DNA from: Burkholderiales bacterium
Lineage (GTDB): Bacteria; Pseudomonadota; Gammaproteobacteria; Burkholderiales; CAIKXV01
NCBI GenBank assembly: GCA_014379045.1
Contig: JACMMK010000160.1
Span: forward strand, 1 to 8,037
Direction of reading: 5' to 3'
DNA length: 8,037 nt
Below, piece by piece: positions 1 to 6,051 of this stretch; position 1 is the first letter of the stretch; the number at the start of each line of letters is the position of its first letter. Made by a program: the position numbers and the translations under genes. The notes beneath the pieces were generated by a model. That model did not search any database, had not been told where the DNA came from, and worked only from the letters and a program-made list of their open reading frames with translations.

Positions 1-968
1 CAGTCGGTCTCCTCCGCCGTCCTCGCCCGTGCATGGCAGGCGGCGATCGCGGCCTGGAGGGAGTACGGGCCGACCGGGCGGCGACAGGACTCGGCGCGCT
101 CGAGCGAGACCAGTCCGCGCCGGATCAGCAACCGGTCCCAGCGTGAACGGTCCTGATCGGGCAGCAGCACGGGGCGACCTTCGCCATCGATGCGCGCATG
201 CGCGCGCGACGCCTGGATCTCCATCAGCGCCGACAGGCCGTGTACCTCCGGCTCGTCGGGCGCGAGCGACACCAGAATGCGTCCGAGACGAAGCGCTTCC
301 TCGCACAGCGCGGGGCGCATCCAGTCGTCGCCGGCGGTCGCCGCATAGCCTTCGTTGAAGATCAGGTAGACGACTTCGAGCACCGAGTCCAGGCGCGCCG
401 CGCGCGCCTCGGCCTGCGGCACCTCGAACGGCACGTTGGCTGCGGTGAGGGTGCGCTTCGCGCGCACGATCCGTTGCGCGATCGTCGGCTCGGTGACGAG
501 GAACGCGCGCGCGATCTCATCGGTGGTCAGGCCGCCGAGCACGCGCAGGGTCAGCGCGACCCGGCCTTCGGTCGACAGCACCGGGTGACACGCAGTGAAC
601 ACGAGGCGCAGCATGTCGTCGCCGATGTCGTCCTGGCGTGCGGCGTCGAGGGCGTCGACGAAGTCAGGTACGACATCGGCCTGCAGCGCATCGAGGTCAT
701 GCCCCAGTTCCTGATGCTTGCGCTCATGCAACTTGGCCTGGCGCAGACGGTCGAGGGCCCGGCGCTTCGCCGTTGCCATCAGCCACGCCCCGGGGTTGTC
801 CGGCAACGTATCGTCGGACCAGTGTTCGAGTGCGGCGACCAGTGCATCCTGGGCCAGCTCTTCGGCAACGCCGATATCGCGCACCAGGCGAGCGACGCCC
901 GCGATGATCTTCGCCGACTCGATGCGCCAGACGGCATCGATCGCATGGTGCACGCTCGAGGCGCCCAT
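1..968 (-). CDS. ECF RNA polymerase sigma factor, ECF42-type with C-terminal extension (3' end outside window)
   Basis: This is a group-specific sigma factor that directs RNA polymerase to a small set of promoters in the cytoplasm. The visible 322 codons start at ATG 968, 14 bases after the VOC gene stop; the C-terminus lies beyond base 1. Region 2 spans about residues 15-80 (AEELAQDALVAALEHW, then PDNPGAWLMATAKRRALDRLR). Region 4 spans about 130-175, with a helix-turn-helix around GLTTDEIARAFLVTEPTIAQ and RIVRAKRTL. From about 190 there is a helical extension (VYLIFNEGYAA, LCEEALRLGRIL, GPYSLQAAIAACHARA) instead of a stop. That DUF6596/TPR-like extension defines ECF42, whose members lack a classical anti-sigma factor and are thought to be controlled by the extension. 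The two DGPF genes just upstream fit ECF42 context. The family call is firm; stimulus and targets are unknown. The Shine-Dalgarno site is weak, so translation may be coupled to the VOC gene. Confidence 0.93.
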   Translation of the reverse strand, partial: MGASSVHHAIDAVWRIESAKIIAGVARLVRDIGVAEELAQDALVAALEHWSDDTLPDNPGAWLMATAKRRALDRLRQAKLHERKHQELGHDLDALQADVVPDFVDALDAARQDDIGDDMLRLVFTACHPVLSTEGRVALTLRVLGGLTTDEIARAFLVTEPTIAQRIVRAKRTLTAANVPFEVPQAEARAARLDSVLEVVYLIFNEGYAATAGDDWMRPALCEEALRLGRILVSLAPDEPEVHGLSALMEIQASRAHARIDGEGRPVLLPDQDRSRWDRLLIRRGLVSLERAESCRRPVGPYSLQAAIAACHARARTAEETD

Positions 969-982
969 GATCCGGGTCAGGG

Positions 983-1420
983 CTACGCCGGGGACGCGGC
1001 CGCGGTGGCGGTTGGACCGGTTTCGCCGGCGTCGGCGCTCATGTGCATCAGCTCCCAGATATGGCCGTCGAGGTCGTCGAAGTCGTGCGCGTACATGAAG
1101 CCATAGTCCCGCGCCGGACGCGGCGCGGTGCCGCCCGCGGCCACGGCCTTCGCCACCAGTTCGTCGACTTCGGCGCGGCTGTCGCACGAGATGCAGACGA
1201 GCACCTCGGTGCTTCGGGTGGCATCGCACACCGCCTTGCCGGTGAACGTCTGAAAGAACTCCCGCACCAGCAGCATCGCGTAGATGTTCTCGCCGATCAT
1301 CAGGCACGCGCCCTTGTCGTCGGTGAAGGCCGCATCGAAGTCGAAGCCGAGACTTCGGAAGAAGGCGACCGAGCGTGCGAGGTCGGCCACAGGAAGGTTC
1401 ACGTAGATCTGGCTGTGCAT
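983..1420 (-). CDS. VOC-superfamily (glyoxalase/bleomycin resistance-like) protein
   Basis: This is a 145-residue single-domain member of the vicinal-oxygen-chelate superfamily, which contains metal-dependent lyases, dioxygenases and drug-binding proteins. I cannot assign a substrate. The protein opens with the usual first strand (QIYVNLPVADLARSVAFF, residues 4-21) and has LGFDFDAAFTDDKGACLMI and FFQTFTGKAVCDATRSTEV blocks. It ends with YGFMYAHDFDDLDGHIWEL (about 106-124), where the DGHIWE motif carries the C-terminal acidic metal ligand typical of the fold. I chose ATG 1420 because family members begin a few residues before the QIYVNLP strand. An in-frame ATG at 1492 would add 24 unrelated residues and overlap the preceding DGPF gene by 17 bases. 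The gene lies between the DGPF gene (55-base gap) and the sigma gene (14 bases), almost surely in one transcript. The last 15 residues are low-complexity Ala/Thr. The family is certain, the function unknown. Confidence 0.9.
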   Translation of the reverse strand: MHSQIYVNLPVADLARSVAFFRSLGFDFDAAFTDDKGACLMIGENIYAMLLVREFFQTFTGKAVCDATRSTEVLVCISCDSRAEVDELVAKAVAAGGTAPRPARDYGFMYAHDFDDLDGHIWELMHMSADAGETGPTATAAASPA

Positions 1421-1475
1421 CGTCGTGCTCGCTTGGAAGTCATCGGAAAATGGGGGCAGCGGTGCGCGAGCTGTG

Positions 1476-1889
1476 TCATTGCTGGACGCCATCGAGCTGA
1501 CGAAAGCGCTCGATCGCTTCTCCAGGTGCGAAATCGTCGAGCGAGAACAGCGGTCGCACTTCGATCTCGCCGCGCGCCGGTTCGCCGTACGGGCAGGGGA
1601 AGCGCCGTGCCCACTCCATCGCTTCTTCTTTCGAGCGCACCTGGATCAGGGTATAGCCGGCGATCATTTCCTTCGATTCGGCGAAGGGTCCGTCGATCAC
1701 GGTGCGCGTGCCACCGTCGTAGCGGATGCGCCAGCCCCGCGAACTCGGTTGCAGGCCGGCGGCATCGAGCAGCACCCCTGCCCGGGACAATTCCTCGTGA
1801 TACGTCGCCATCGCGGCCAGCAGGGTTTCTTCGGGCATGACGCCGGCTTCGGTCTCAGCGGTCGCCTTGACGATGATCAGGTAGCGCAT
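1476..1889 (-). CDS. YCII/DGPF-domain protein, copy A
   Basis: This 137-residue cytoplasmic protein belongs to the YCII-related DGPF family, small ferredoxin-like alpha/beta proteins of unproven biochemical role. The first strand is MRYLIIVKA. A helix follows (TYHEELSRAGVLLDAAGLQPS), then the signature VIDGPFAESKEMIAGYTLI with DGPF at about residues 66-69, a SKEEAMEWARRFPCP helix and an EIEVRPLF strand. The ATG at 1889 is preceded at 8 bases by a strong Shine-Dalgarno site (GGAGGAG, 1898-1904), so an in-frame ATG at 1940 is rejected. That longer form would also start at about the predicted transcription start. It is the first gene of the DGPF-VOC-sigma run and has the candidate ECF42 promoter 58 bases upstream of the start codon. 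DGPF genes are the standard partners and likely targets of ECF42 sigma factors. It shares the DGPFAE-KEM-GY core with copy B but is about 20 residues longer at the C-terminus. Confidence 0.92.
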   Translation of the reverse strand: MRYLIIVKATAETEAGVMPEETLLAAMATYHEELSRAGVLLDAAGLQPSSRGWRIRYDGGTRTVIDGPFAESKEMIAGYTLIQVRSKEEAMEWARRFPCPYGEPARGEIEVRPLFSLDDFAPGEAIERFRQLDGVQQ

Positions 1890-1917
1890 CGCAGTCTCTC
1901 CTCCGTGCGGGTGAGGT

Positions 1918-1935
1918 GCCGGCGGATCGGCCGGC
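1918..1935 (-). promoter_or_regulatory. Short hairpin in the 5' leader of DGPF gene A
   Basis: GCCGGC at 1918-1923 and again at 1930-1935 can pair across a 6-base loop. It falls between the predicted transcription start (about 1940) and the Shine-Dalgarno site at 1898-1904. There is no T-run, so it is not a terminator; it could affect mRNA stability. A six-base palindrome repeated once is common in such GC-rich DNA, so this is weak evidence. Confidence 0.25.
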
Positions 1936-1946
1936 TCCACTCACAC

Positions 1947-1973
1947 GACGATCGACGGGGTGCAGAATCGACA
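1947..1973 (-). promoter_or_regulatory. Candidate ECF42-type promoter of the DGPF-VOC-sigma operon
   Basis: On the - strand TGTCGA (1973-1968) is followed after 17 bases by CGTC (1950-1947). From memory of published work on ECF42, its target promoters carry TGTCGA at -35 and a short CG(A/T)C-like -10. The site lies in the only large gap of the module and would start transcription near 1940, about 50 bases before the start of DGPF gene A. TGTCGA occurs elsewhere in the window inside genes, so the hexamer alone is not significant. Position and spacing are what make it credible. I see no equivalent upstream of DGPF copy B. Confidence 0.5.
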
Positions 1974-2154
1974 CGGTGCGCACCCGCAACGGCAAAAGTC
2001 GACGCCGCCCGGCAGTCGCCGATACCCGGCGCGGACGTATCCCCGCGGTCTCGATGCGGTGGGCGCCGATTGCCGTCTTTGGTTCGGCCGACGCTCCAGT
2101 CATGCCCGTTTCCGGCTTCCGGCTACAAGCGAATCACGCCGGGGCCGTACGCGG

Positions 2155-2508
2155 TCACTCGTAGCACGGCGCGACGTGACGCACCTCGATCGTGCACCAT
2201 TCCGCCGCGGGGCAGTCTGCCGCGATCGCGACCGCCTCCTCGCGCGTCGCGCAGTCGAGCAGGAAGTAGCCGCCGACCATCTCCTTCGCCTCGGCGAACG
2301 GGCCGTCGATCAACCGGGGCCGGCCATCGCGCACCGCGACGCGCACGCCCTTCTCCTGCGCCGCGAGCGAATTGCAGCCGACCAGCACGCCCCGCGACTT
2401 CAGCTTTTCGGCGAAGCGCAGCATCTGCTCATACGCGACGCGACCTTCCTCGGGACCGCGCGCAGCGCGTTGTCCGGTCGGTTCCAACACCAGCAGCATC
2501 CAGTTCAT
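2155..2508 (-). CDS. YCII/DGPF-domain protein, copy B
   Basis: This is a 117-residue DGPF-family protein of unknown biochemical function. It begins MNWMLLVLEPTG, has a helix YEQMLRFAEKLKSRGVLVG, the signature LIDGPFAEAKEMVGGYFLLDC (DGPF at about 68-71) and a TREEAVAIAADCP helix, and closes with TIEVRHVAPCYE. Its length is usual for the short DGPF proteins that accompany ECF sigma factors. ATG 2508 has a good Shine-Dalgarno site (GGAGG, 2518-2522, 9-base spacing). The phoR stop codon is only 22 bases upstream and no terminator lies between, so it may be carried on the phoBR transcript. The gap of 265 bases after it separates it from copy A and the rest of the module. The ECF-type -35 hexamer seen before copy A is absent from the roughly 190 bases upstream. 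Family is certain; the operon assignment is an inference. Confidence 0.92.
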   Translation of the reverse strand: MNWMLLVLEPTGQRAARGPEEGRVAYEQMLRFAEKLKSRGVLVGCNSLAAQEKGVRVAVRDGRPRLIDGPFAEAKEMVGGYFLLDCATREEAVAIAADCPAAEWCTIEVRHVAPCYE

Positions 2509-2530
2509 CGTCGCGCGCCTCCAAGCAACA

Positions 2531-3853
2531 TCACGCAGCCACGGTCGCCACCGGCGCCCGGCAGATACGGCGCGGGGGAAAGATCGCGCTGAACGTGCTG
2601 CCCTGACCCGGCTCGCTTTCGATCTCGAGGCGCGCCTGGTGATGCGACAGCGCGTACTTGACGATCGCGAGGCCGAGACCGGTACCCCCGGTCTCGCGCG
2701 AGCGGCTCCGATCGACGCGGTAGAAGCGTTCGGTCAGGCGCGGGATGTGCTCGGGCGCGATGCCGATGCCCGTGTCACTGACGGAGAACACGGCGCCACC
2801 GTCGTCGCTCGCACGCCAGCCGATCGCGATCCTGCCCTTCGCCGGGGTGTAGCGGATCGCGTTGGTGATGAAGTTCAGGAACACGCTGCGCAGCTCGCTC
2901 TCGGCCCCCACCAGCCAAAGATCGGCATCGACCTCGACGGTGATCTGGTGCCTGCGCTTCGACAGCGCGAGCGCATCGTGATGCAGCGTCTGCACGAGTC
3001 GCGGGGCGTCCACCGGCTGCTCGGCCGCCGGACCGCGCGAATTCTCGAGCCGCGACAAGGTCAGCAGGTCTTCGACCAGGTTCTGCATCCGCGAGGTCTG
3101 CTGCGTCATCAGCTCCATCGCGCGTTGCCGCAGCTGCACGTCGGGCACCGGTTGATCGTTCAGTGTCTCCAGGAAGCCGGCGAGTACGGTGATCGGCGTG
3201 CGCAACTCGTGCGATACGTTGGCCACGAGGTCGCGGCGCATCGCTTCGAGACGTTCCCAGCGGGTGATGTCGCGGCTGATCACGAGCTTCTGCCGGTTGC
3301 CGTAGGGCACGAGTTGCACCGACAAGGTGGTCTCGCCGCCGCGCGCGCCGCGCAGCACGAAAGGTTCGGCGAAGTTCTGCGCGAGCAGGTATTCGACGAA
3401 CTGCGGCTGACGCACGATGTAGGTCAACTGGCGGCCGACATCGCGCTGCGAGTCGACCTCGAAATAATGCTCGGCGCTCGGGTTGCACCACTCGATGCGG
3501 TCGAGCTCGTCGAGCAGGATCACCGCCTCGTTCATCGCCGAGGTGGCACTCTGGAAACGTTCGAGTGCGCTGCGCAGTCCCGCTTCGCTCTGGCGCTGCC
3601 AGCGCACCAGGCGTGCGAGGTACGAGAACGCCTCTTCCCACATGCCTGATCCGTAGGGGATCGGCTTGTCGGACGGGTTGTCGAGCCAGCGCACCAGCGA
3701 GGCGAGGTGCGACAGCTGACGCCAGTGCTGGAACAGCAGCCAGACCAGAAGTGCCAGCAGCGCCGGAACCGGCCCGAACACTGCCGCTGCGGCACCCGTC
3801 AACGCTAGCCAGACGGCGAGCCAGGCGAGTGGCCTACGCCAGAATCCGCGCAC
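2531..3853 (-). CDS. phoR: Phosphate regulon sensor histidine kinase PhoR
   Basis: PhoR is the inner-membrane sensor kinase that phosphorylates PhoB when phosphate is scarce and dephosphorylates it when phosphate is plentiful, normally under control of the Pst transporter and PhoU (neither is in this window). With the proposed start it has 440 residues. It has two hydrophobic segments near the N-terminus (about 9-27 and 28-42), a basic linker, a PAS domain (about 97-195: MNEAVILLDELDRIEWCNPSA), then the HisKA domain with ANVSHELRTPI (phospho-acceptor His about 215). The ATPase domain carries the N box (NFITNAIRYTP, about 327-337), G1 (DTGIGI, about 360), F box (ERFYRVD) and G2 (GTGLGLAI, about 390). 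All catalytic motifs are intact. I chose GTG 3853 because GGAGGG (3861-3866) stands 7 bases before it and it puts the membrane segment at the N-terminus as in known PhoR. In-frame ATG 3892 and GTG 4012 lack good ribosome sites and would add proline-rich sequence with rare codons. Confidence 0.9.
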   Translation of the reverse strand: MRGFWRRPLAWLAVWLALTGAAAAVFGPVPALLALLVWLLFQHWRQLSHLASLVRWLDNPSDKPIPYGSGMWEEAFSYLARLVRWQRQSEAGLRSALERFQSATSAMNEAVILLDELDRIEWCNPSAEHYFEVDSQRDVGRQLTYIVRQPQFVEYLLAQNFAEPFVLRGARGGETTLSVQLVPYGNRQKLVISRDITRWERLEAMRRDLVANVSHELRTPITVLAGFLETLNDQPVPDVQLRQRAMELMTQQTSRMQNLVEDLLTLSRLENSRGPAAEQPVDAPRLVQTLHHDALALSKRRHQITVEVDADLWLVGAESELRSVFLNFITNAIRYTPAKGRIAIGWRASDDGGAVFSVSDTGIGIAPEHIPRLTERFYRVDRSRSRETGGTGLGLAIVKYALSHHQARLEIESEPGQGSTFSAIFPPRRICRAPVATVAA

Positions 3854-3860
3854 CCGCGCG

Positions 3861-3866
3861 CCCTCC
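3861..3866 (-). promoter_or_regulatory. Shine-Dalgarno site deciding the phoR start
   Basis: GGAGGG on the - strand, 7 bases before GTG 3853. The other in-frame candidates (ATG 3892, GTG 4012) have no comparable site, which is the main reason for the shorter phoR model. Confidence 0.6.
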
Positions 3867-3945
3867 GTAGCCGACCCCGAATCGGGGACCATCGATTCTA
3901 CGGCGCTTGGCGTCGCGCTGGGCGGGGACGGGTGCAGACCGGCGG

Positions 3946-4016
3946 GCAGGTGAGCTACTCCTCTGAGTTCAGGACGCAACGCCCAGGCCGCGCCGTCGCG
4001 CAACTCGCCCACCTGC
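3946..4016 (-). promoter_or_regulatory. Folded phoB-phoR intercistronic element
   Basis: In the - strand transcript, GCAGGUGGGC (4016-4007), starting a few bases after the phoB stop, can pair with GCUCACCUGC (3955-3946). That gives a ten-pair stem with one G-U pair. Directly inside it, GAGUU (4006-4002) pairs with AACUC (3969-3965). Between the two strands of the right arm lies AGAGGAGUA, a Shine-Dalgarno-like sequence with no ATG, GTG or TTG at a suitable distance. There is no U-run, so this is not an intrinsic terminator. It may tune phoR expression relative to phoB or protect mRNA ends; that role is inferred. A 13-base palindrome (3875-3887, CCCCG-ATT-CGGGG) follows just before the phoR ribosome site. 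Confidence 0.45.
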
Positions 4017-4019
4017 GGC

Positions 4020-4709
4020 TTAGACGGTGCCCGACAACCGGTAGCCGCTGCCGCGCACCGTCTGGATCAAACGGTCGTGGTTGGTGGGCTCGAGCGCCTT
4101 GCGCAGCCGGCGAATATGGACGTCGACGGTGCGTTCTTCGACGAACACGTGATCTCCCCACACCTGATCGAGCAGCTGCACCCGCGAATGCACGCGCTCG
4201 GTGTGCGTCATCAGGTAGTGCAGCAGGCGGAACTCGGTCGGCCCCAGTGCCACCGGGGTCATCCCAGCCGACACCCGATGGCTCGACGGGTCGATGCGCA
4301 ACCCGCCGATCTCCACCGTATCGTCGGTCATCTCGGGCGCACGGCGCCGCAACACCGCCTTGATCCGGGCGTTCAGTTCGCGCGGCGAGAACGGCTTCGT
4401 GATGTAGTCGTCGGCCCCGGTTTCGAGGCCGAGCAGCTTGTCCTGCTCTTCGGCACGCGCCGTCAGCATGATGATCGGGATTTCCCGCGTACGCTTGTCC
4501 GACTTGAGGCGTTTCGCAAACTCGATCCCGGATTGCCCCGGCAGCATCCAGTCGAGCAGCACCAGATCGGGCAATGCGGTGCGCACGAGGTTCAGCGCAT
4601 GTTCGGCGCTGTCGGCGCGCACCGGCTGATGGCCGGCCTGCTTCAGATTGTAGGCAATCAGTTCCTGAATCGCGGGTTCGTCTTCGACAACCAAGATCGT
4701 GGCGGGCAT
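4020..4709 (-). CDS. phoB: Phosphate regulon response regulator PhoB
   Basis: PhoB is the DNA-binding response regulator of the Pho regulon. When phosphorylated by PhoR it binds Pho boxes and recruits sigma-70 polymerase to genes for phosphate uptake and scavenging. The 229-residue protein has the usual length and both domains. The receiver spans 1-120, with the acidic pair E9/D10, phospho-acceptor Asp 53 (LVLLDWMLPG), Thr 83 (IIMLTA) and Lys 105 (DDYITKPFSPREL). The OmpR/PhoB winged helix spans about 130-225 (LGPTEFRLLHYLMTH, QVWGDHVFVEERTVDVHIRRLRKAL, TVRGSGYRL). ATG 4709 is the family start (MPATILVVEDEP) and has an AGGA ribosome site. A longer in-frame ATG at 4859 would run through the promoter and is rejected. 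phoR follows on the same strand; the DUF971 gene is divergent. A Pho-box-like array upstream suggests autoregulation. Confidence 0.97.
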   Translation of the reverse strand: MPATILVVEDEPAIQELIAYNLKQAGHQPVRADSAEHALNLVRTALPDLVLLDWMLPGQSGIEFAKRLKSDKRTREIPIIMLTARAEEQDKLLGLETGADDYITKPFSPRELNARIKAVLRRRAPEMTDDTVEIGGLRIDPSSHRVSAGMTPVALGPTEFRLLHYLMTHTERVHSRVQLLDQVWGDHVFVEERTVDVHIRRLRKALEPTNHDRLIQTVRGSGYRLSGTV

Positions 4710-4740
4710 GCGAGAGTCCTGGCTGGTAGGTGACGGGCGG

Positions 4741-4774
4741 ATTGTATGAAGGCTGTGTGACGGGGGCGTGACTG
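4741..4774 (-). promoter_or_regulatory. phoB promoter with Pho box and -10 element
   Basis: On the - strand CAGTCAC-GCCC-CCGTCAC (4774-4757) forms two direct heptamers 11 bases apart, matching the Pho box plan of CTGTCAT repeats with 4-base spacers. A third, weaker unit CCTTCAT (4752-4746) keeps the same 11-base period. TACAAT (4746-4741) lies 10 bases after the 18-base box, the spacing usual between a Pho box and the -10 hexamer in PhoB-activated promoters. No -35 hexamer is needed in this class. Transcription would begin near 4735, giving a leader of about 26 bases before ATG 4709. Confidence 0.7.
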
Positions 4775-4849
4775 TGCCAGGGGGAAACTCGGCGTCAGGG
4801 ACGAAAAACGACCCGAAGCGCGCGTGTACGTCGGCTCGCGAGCACCGGG

Positions 4850-4855
4850 TATCAT
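4850..4855 (+). promoter_or_regulatory. Possible -10 element for DUF971-ubiE
   Basis: TATCAT lies 33 bases before ATG 4889 in the divergent phoB/DUF971 gap and is the only good -10-like hexamer facing right there. I see no convincing -35 hexamer 16-18 bases upstream, so this is tentative. Confidence 0.25.
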
Positions 4856-4888
4856 CCACTGCCGCCGTCAGAATTTCGTTGTGCCGTC

Positions 4889-5266
4889 ATGACCACGCCC
4901 AGTCCCGCACCGCAGCCGACCGAGATCACCTTGCATCAGGCTTCCAACCGGCTCGACCTCTTGTTTTCCGACGGTCGAAGCTTCAGCCTCCCGTGCGAGT
5001 TTCTCCGGGTGTACTCGCCGTCGGCGGAAGTTCGCGGGCATGGGCCGGGCGAAGGCACGCTGCAGGCGGGCAAGCGCGACGTGTCGATCACGGCCATCGA
5101 CCCAGTCGGAACCTACGCCGTGAAGCTGTCGTTTTCCGACGGACACGACACCGGTCTCTTTTCCTGGGCGCTGTTGTACGATTACGGCATGCACCAGGAC
5201 ACCCTGTGGGCGCGCTACCTGCAACGTATCGATGCGGCGGGTGCGAGTCGCGATCCAGCCCGATGA
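4889..5266 (+). CDS. DUF971 (gamma-butyrobetaine hydroxylase-like N-terminal domain) protein
   Basis: This is a 125-residue cytoplasmic protein consisting of one DUF971 domain, the small beta-rich domain also found at the N-terminus of gamma-butyrobetaine dioxygenase and fused to some P-loop Fe-S carrier proteins. There is no oxygenase domain here, so the hydroxylase name describes only the fold. Visible family blocks are the start TEITLHQASNRLDLLFSDG, LPCEFLRVYSPSAEVRGHG (about 34-52) and YAVKLSFSDGHDTGLFSWALLYDYG (about 76-100). The TGA stop overlaps the ubiE start in an ATGA junction, indicating translational coupling. The same gene order recurs in many betaproteobacteria. ATG 4889 has no strong Shine-Dalgarno site but gives the standard length. 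A role linked to ubiquinone or Fe-S metabolism is only suggested by its neighbours. Confidence 0.93.
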   Translation: MTTPSPAPQPTEITLHQASNRLDLLFSDGRSFSLPCEFLRVYSPSAEVRGHGPGEGTLQAGKRDVSITAIDPVGTYAVKLSFSDGHDTGLFSWALLYDYGMHQDTLWARYLQRIDAAGASRDPAR

Positions 5267-5997
5267 GCGAACGGGTCGATTTCGGGTTTGAATCAGTCGC
5301 CGAAGGCGAGAAGGCGCGCCGCGTAGCGGGTGTGTTCGACTCGGTCGCCGACCGCTACGATCTGATGAACGATCTGATGTCCGGCGGCCTGCATCGATTG
5401 TGGAAACGTTTCACGGTCGACCAGAGCGGCGTGCGCCCGGGTCATCGGGTACTCGACGTCGCGGCCGGCACCGGCGATCTGGCCCGGGCGTTCCAGGAGC
5501 GGGTGGGTCCGTCGGGCACCGTGCTGCTGACTGATATCAACGCGTCGATGCTGGCGCGTGGGCGCGATCGGATGTTGAACGACGGCTGCCTGGTCGATGT
5601 CGTACGGTGCGATGCCGAGCGGCTGCCGTTCGCCGAACGGTCGTTCGACTGCGTCAGCGTCGCTTTCGGACTGCGCAACATGACGCACAAGGAGCGCGCG
5701 CTCGCTGAGATGTTTCGCGTGCTGCGCCCCGGCGGGCGGCTGCTGATCCTCGAATTCTCGCGCATCTGGCGCCCACTCGAGCCGCTGCACCGGTTGTATA
5801 CGATGCAATGGCTGCCGATCATGGGCAAGGTGGTCGCGCGTGACAGTGCCAGCTACCGTTATCTCGCCGAATCGATCGCGAAGCATCCGGACCAGCAGAC
5901 GTTGAAGGCGATGGTCGAAGGGGCAGGCTTCGAGCGGGCCGATTACTTCAATCTAAGCGGGGGTGTGGTCGCTTTGCATCGGGGGTTCAAGCTCTAA
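5263..5997 (+). CDS. ubiE: Ubiquinone/menaquinone biosynthesis C-methyltransferase UbiE
   Basis: UbiE is an S-adenosylmethionine-dependent C-methyltransferase that methylates the demethoxy-benzoquinol intermediate of ubiquinone synthesis (and demethylmenaquinol where menaquinone is made). The protein has 244 residues, the usual length. The N-terminal family block is FGFESVAEGEKARRVAGVFD (residues 7-26) followed by SVADRYDLMNDLMSGGLHRLWK. The SAM-binding glycine loop is LDVAAGTGD (64-72), the acidic ribose-binding position is in LLTDIN (Asp 91), and GLRNMTHKERALAEMFRVL (136-154) and RPGGRLLILEFS (155-166) complete the fold. The UbiE C-terminal signature SYRYLAESIAKHPDQ is present (about 197-211). 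ATG 5263 overlaps the DUF971 stop by four bases. Nothing is missing or unusual. I see no terminator after it; the next gene has its own promoter. Confidence 0.98.
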   Translation: MSERVDFGFESVAEGEKARRVAGVFDSVADRYDLMNDLMSGGLHRLWKRFTVDQSGVRPGHRVLDVAAGTGDLARAFQERVGPSGTVLLTDINASMLARGRDRMLNDGCLVDVVRCDAERLPFAERSFDCVSVAFGLRNMTHKERALAEMFRVLRPGGRLLILEFSRIWRPLEPLHRLYTMQWLPIMGKVVARDSASYRYLAESIAKHPDQQTLKAMVEGAGFERADYFNLSGGVVALHRGFKL

Positions 5998-6051
5998 GCA
6001 CCGGTCGCCGCGTGCGTCGTGAAAGGTCAGTTTCATCGACTGCGCGCGCGG

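Noticed and set aside
576..581. Another TGTCGA on the - strand
   Set aside because: It is inside the sigma coding region without a well-placed second box before a gene, so I regard it as chance.
198..1106. Open frame of about 300 codons on the + strand
   Set aside because: It runs opposite the ECF sigma gene, whose - strand translation has clear sigma region 2 and 4 motifs. The + frame has no recognisable domain and is a GC-rich antisense shadow.
1890..2154. A possible small gene between the two DGPF genes
   Set aside because: Frames on both strands here are Arg/Ala-rich, lack ribosome sites and overlap the candidate promoter. I treat the gap as regulatory DNA.
1425..2606. Open frame of 393 codons on the + strand across the DGPF genes
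   Set aside because: It spans two good - strand genes and the gap between them; the composition is Arg/Ser/Pro-rich, typical of a shadow frame.
2372..3649. Open frame of 425 codons on the + strand
   Set aside because: It lies antisense to phoR, which carries every histidine kinase motif on the - strand. The + translation is Arg/His/Gln-rich with no family resemblance.
4077..4733. Open frame of 218 codons on the + strand
   Set aside because: It is antisense to phoB and runs into the phoB promoter; no domain is visible.
4768..5262. Longer N-terminus for ubiE in the same frame
   Set aside because: The frame is open upstream but overlaps the DUF971 gene completely; UbiE proteins start at the MSERVDFGFE-type segment and the ATGA overlap gives a natural start at 5263.
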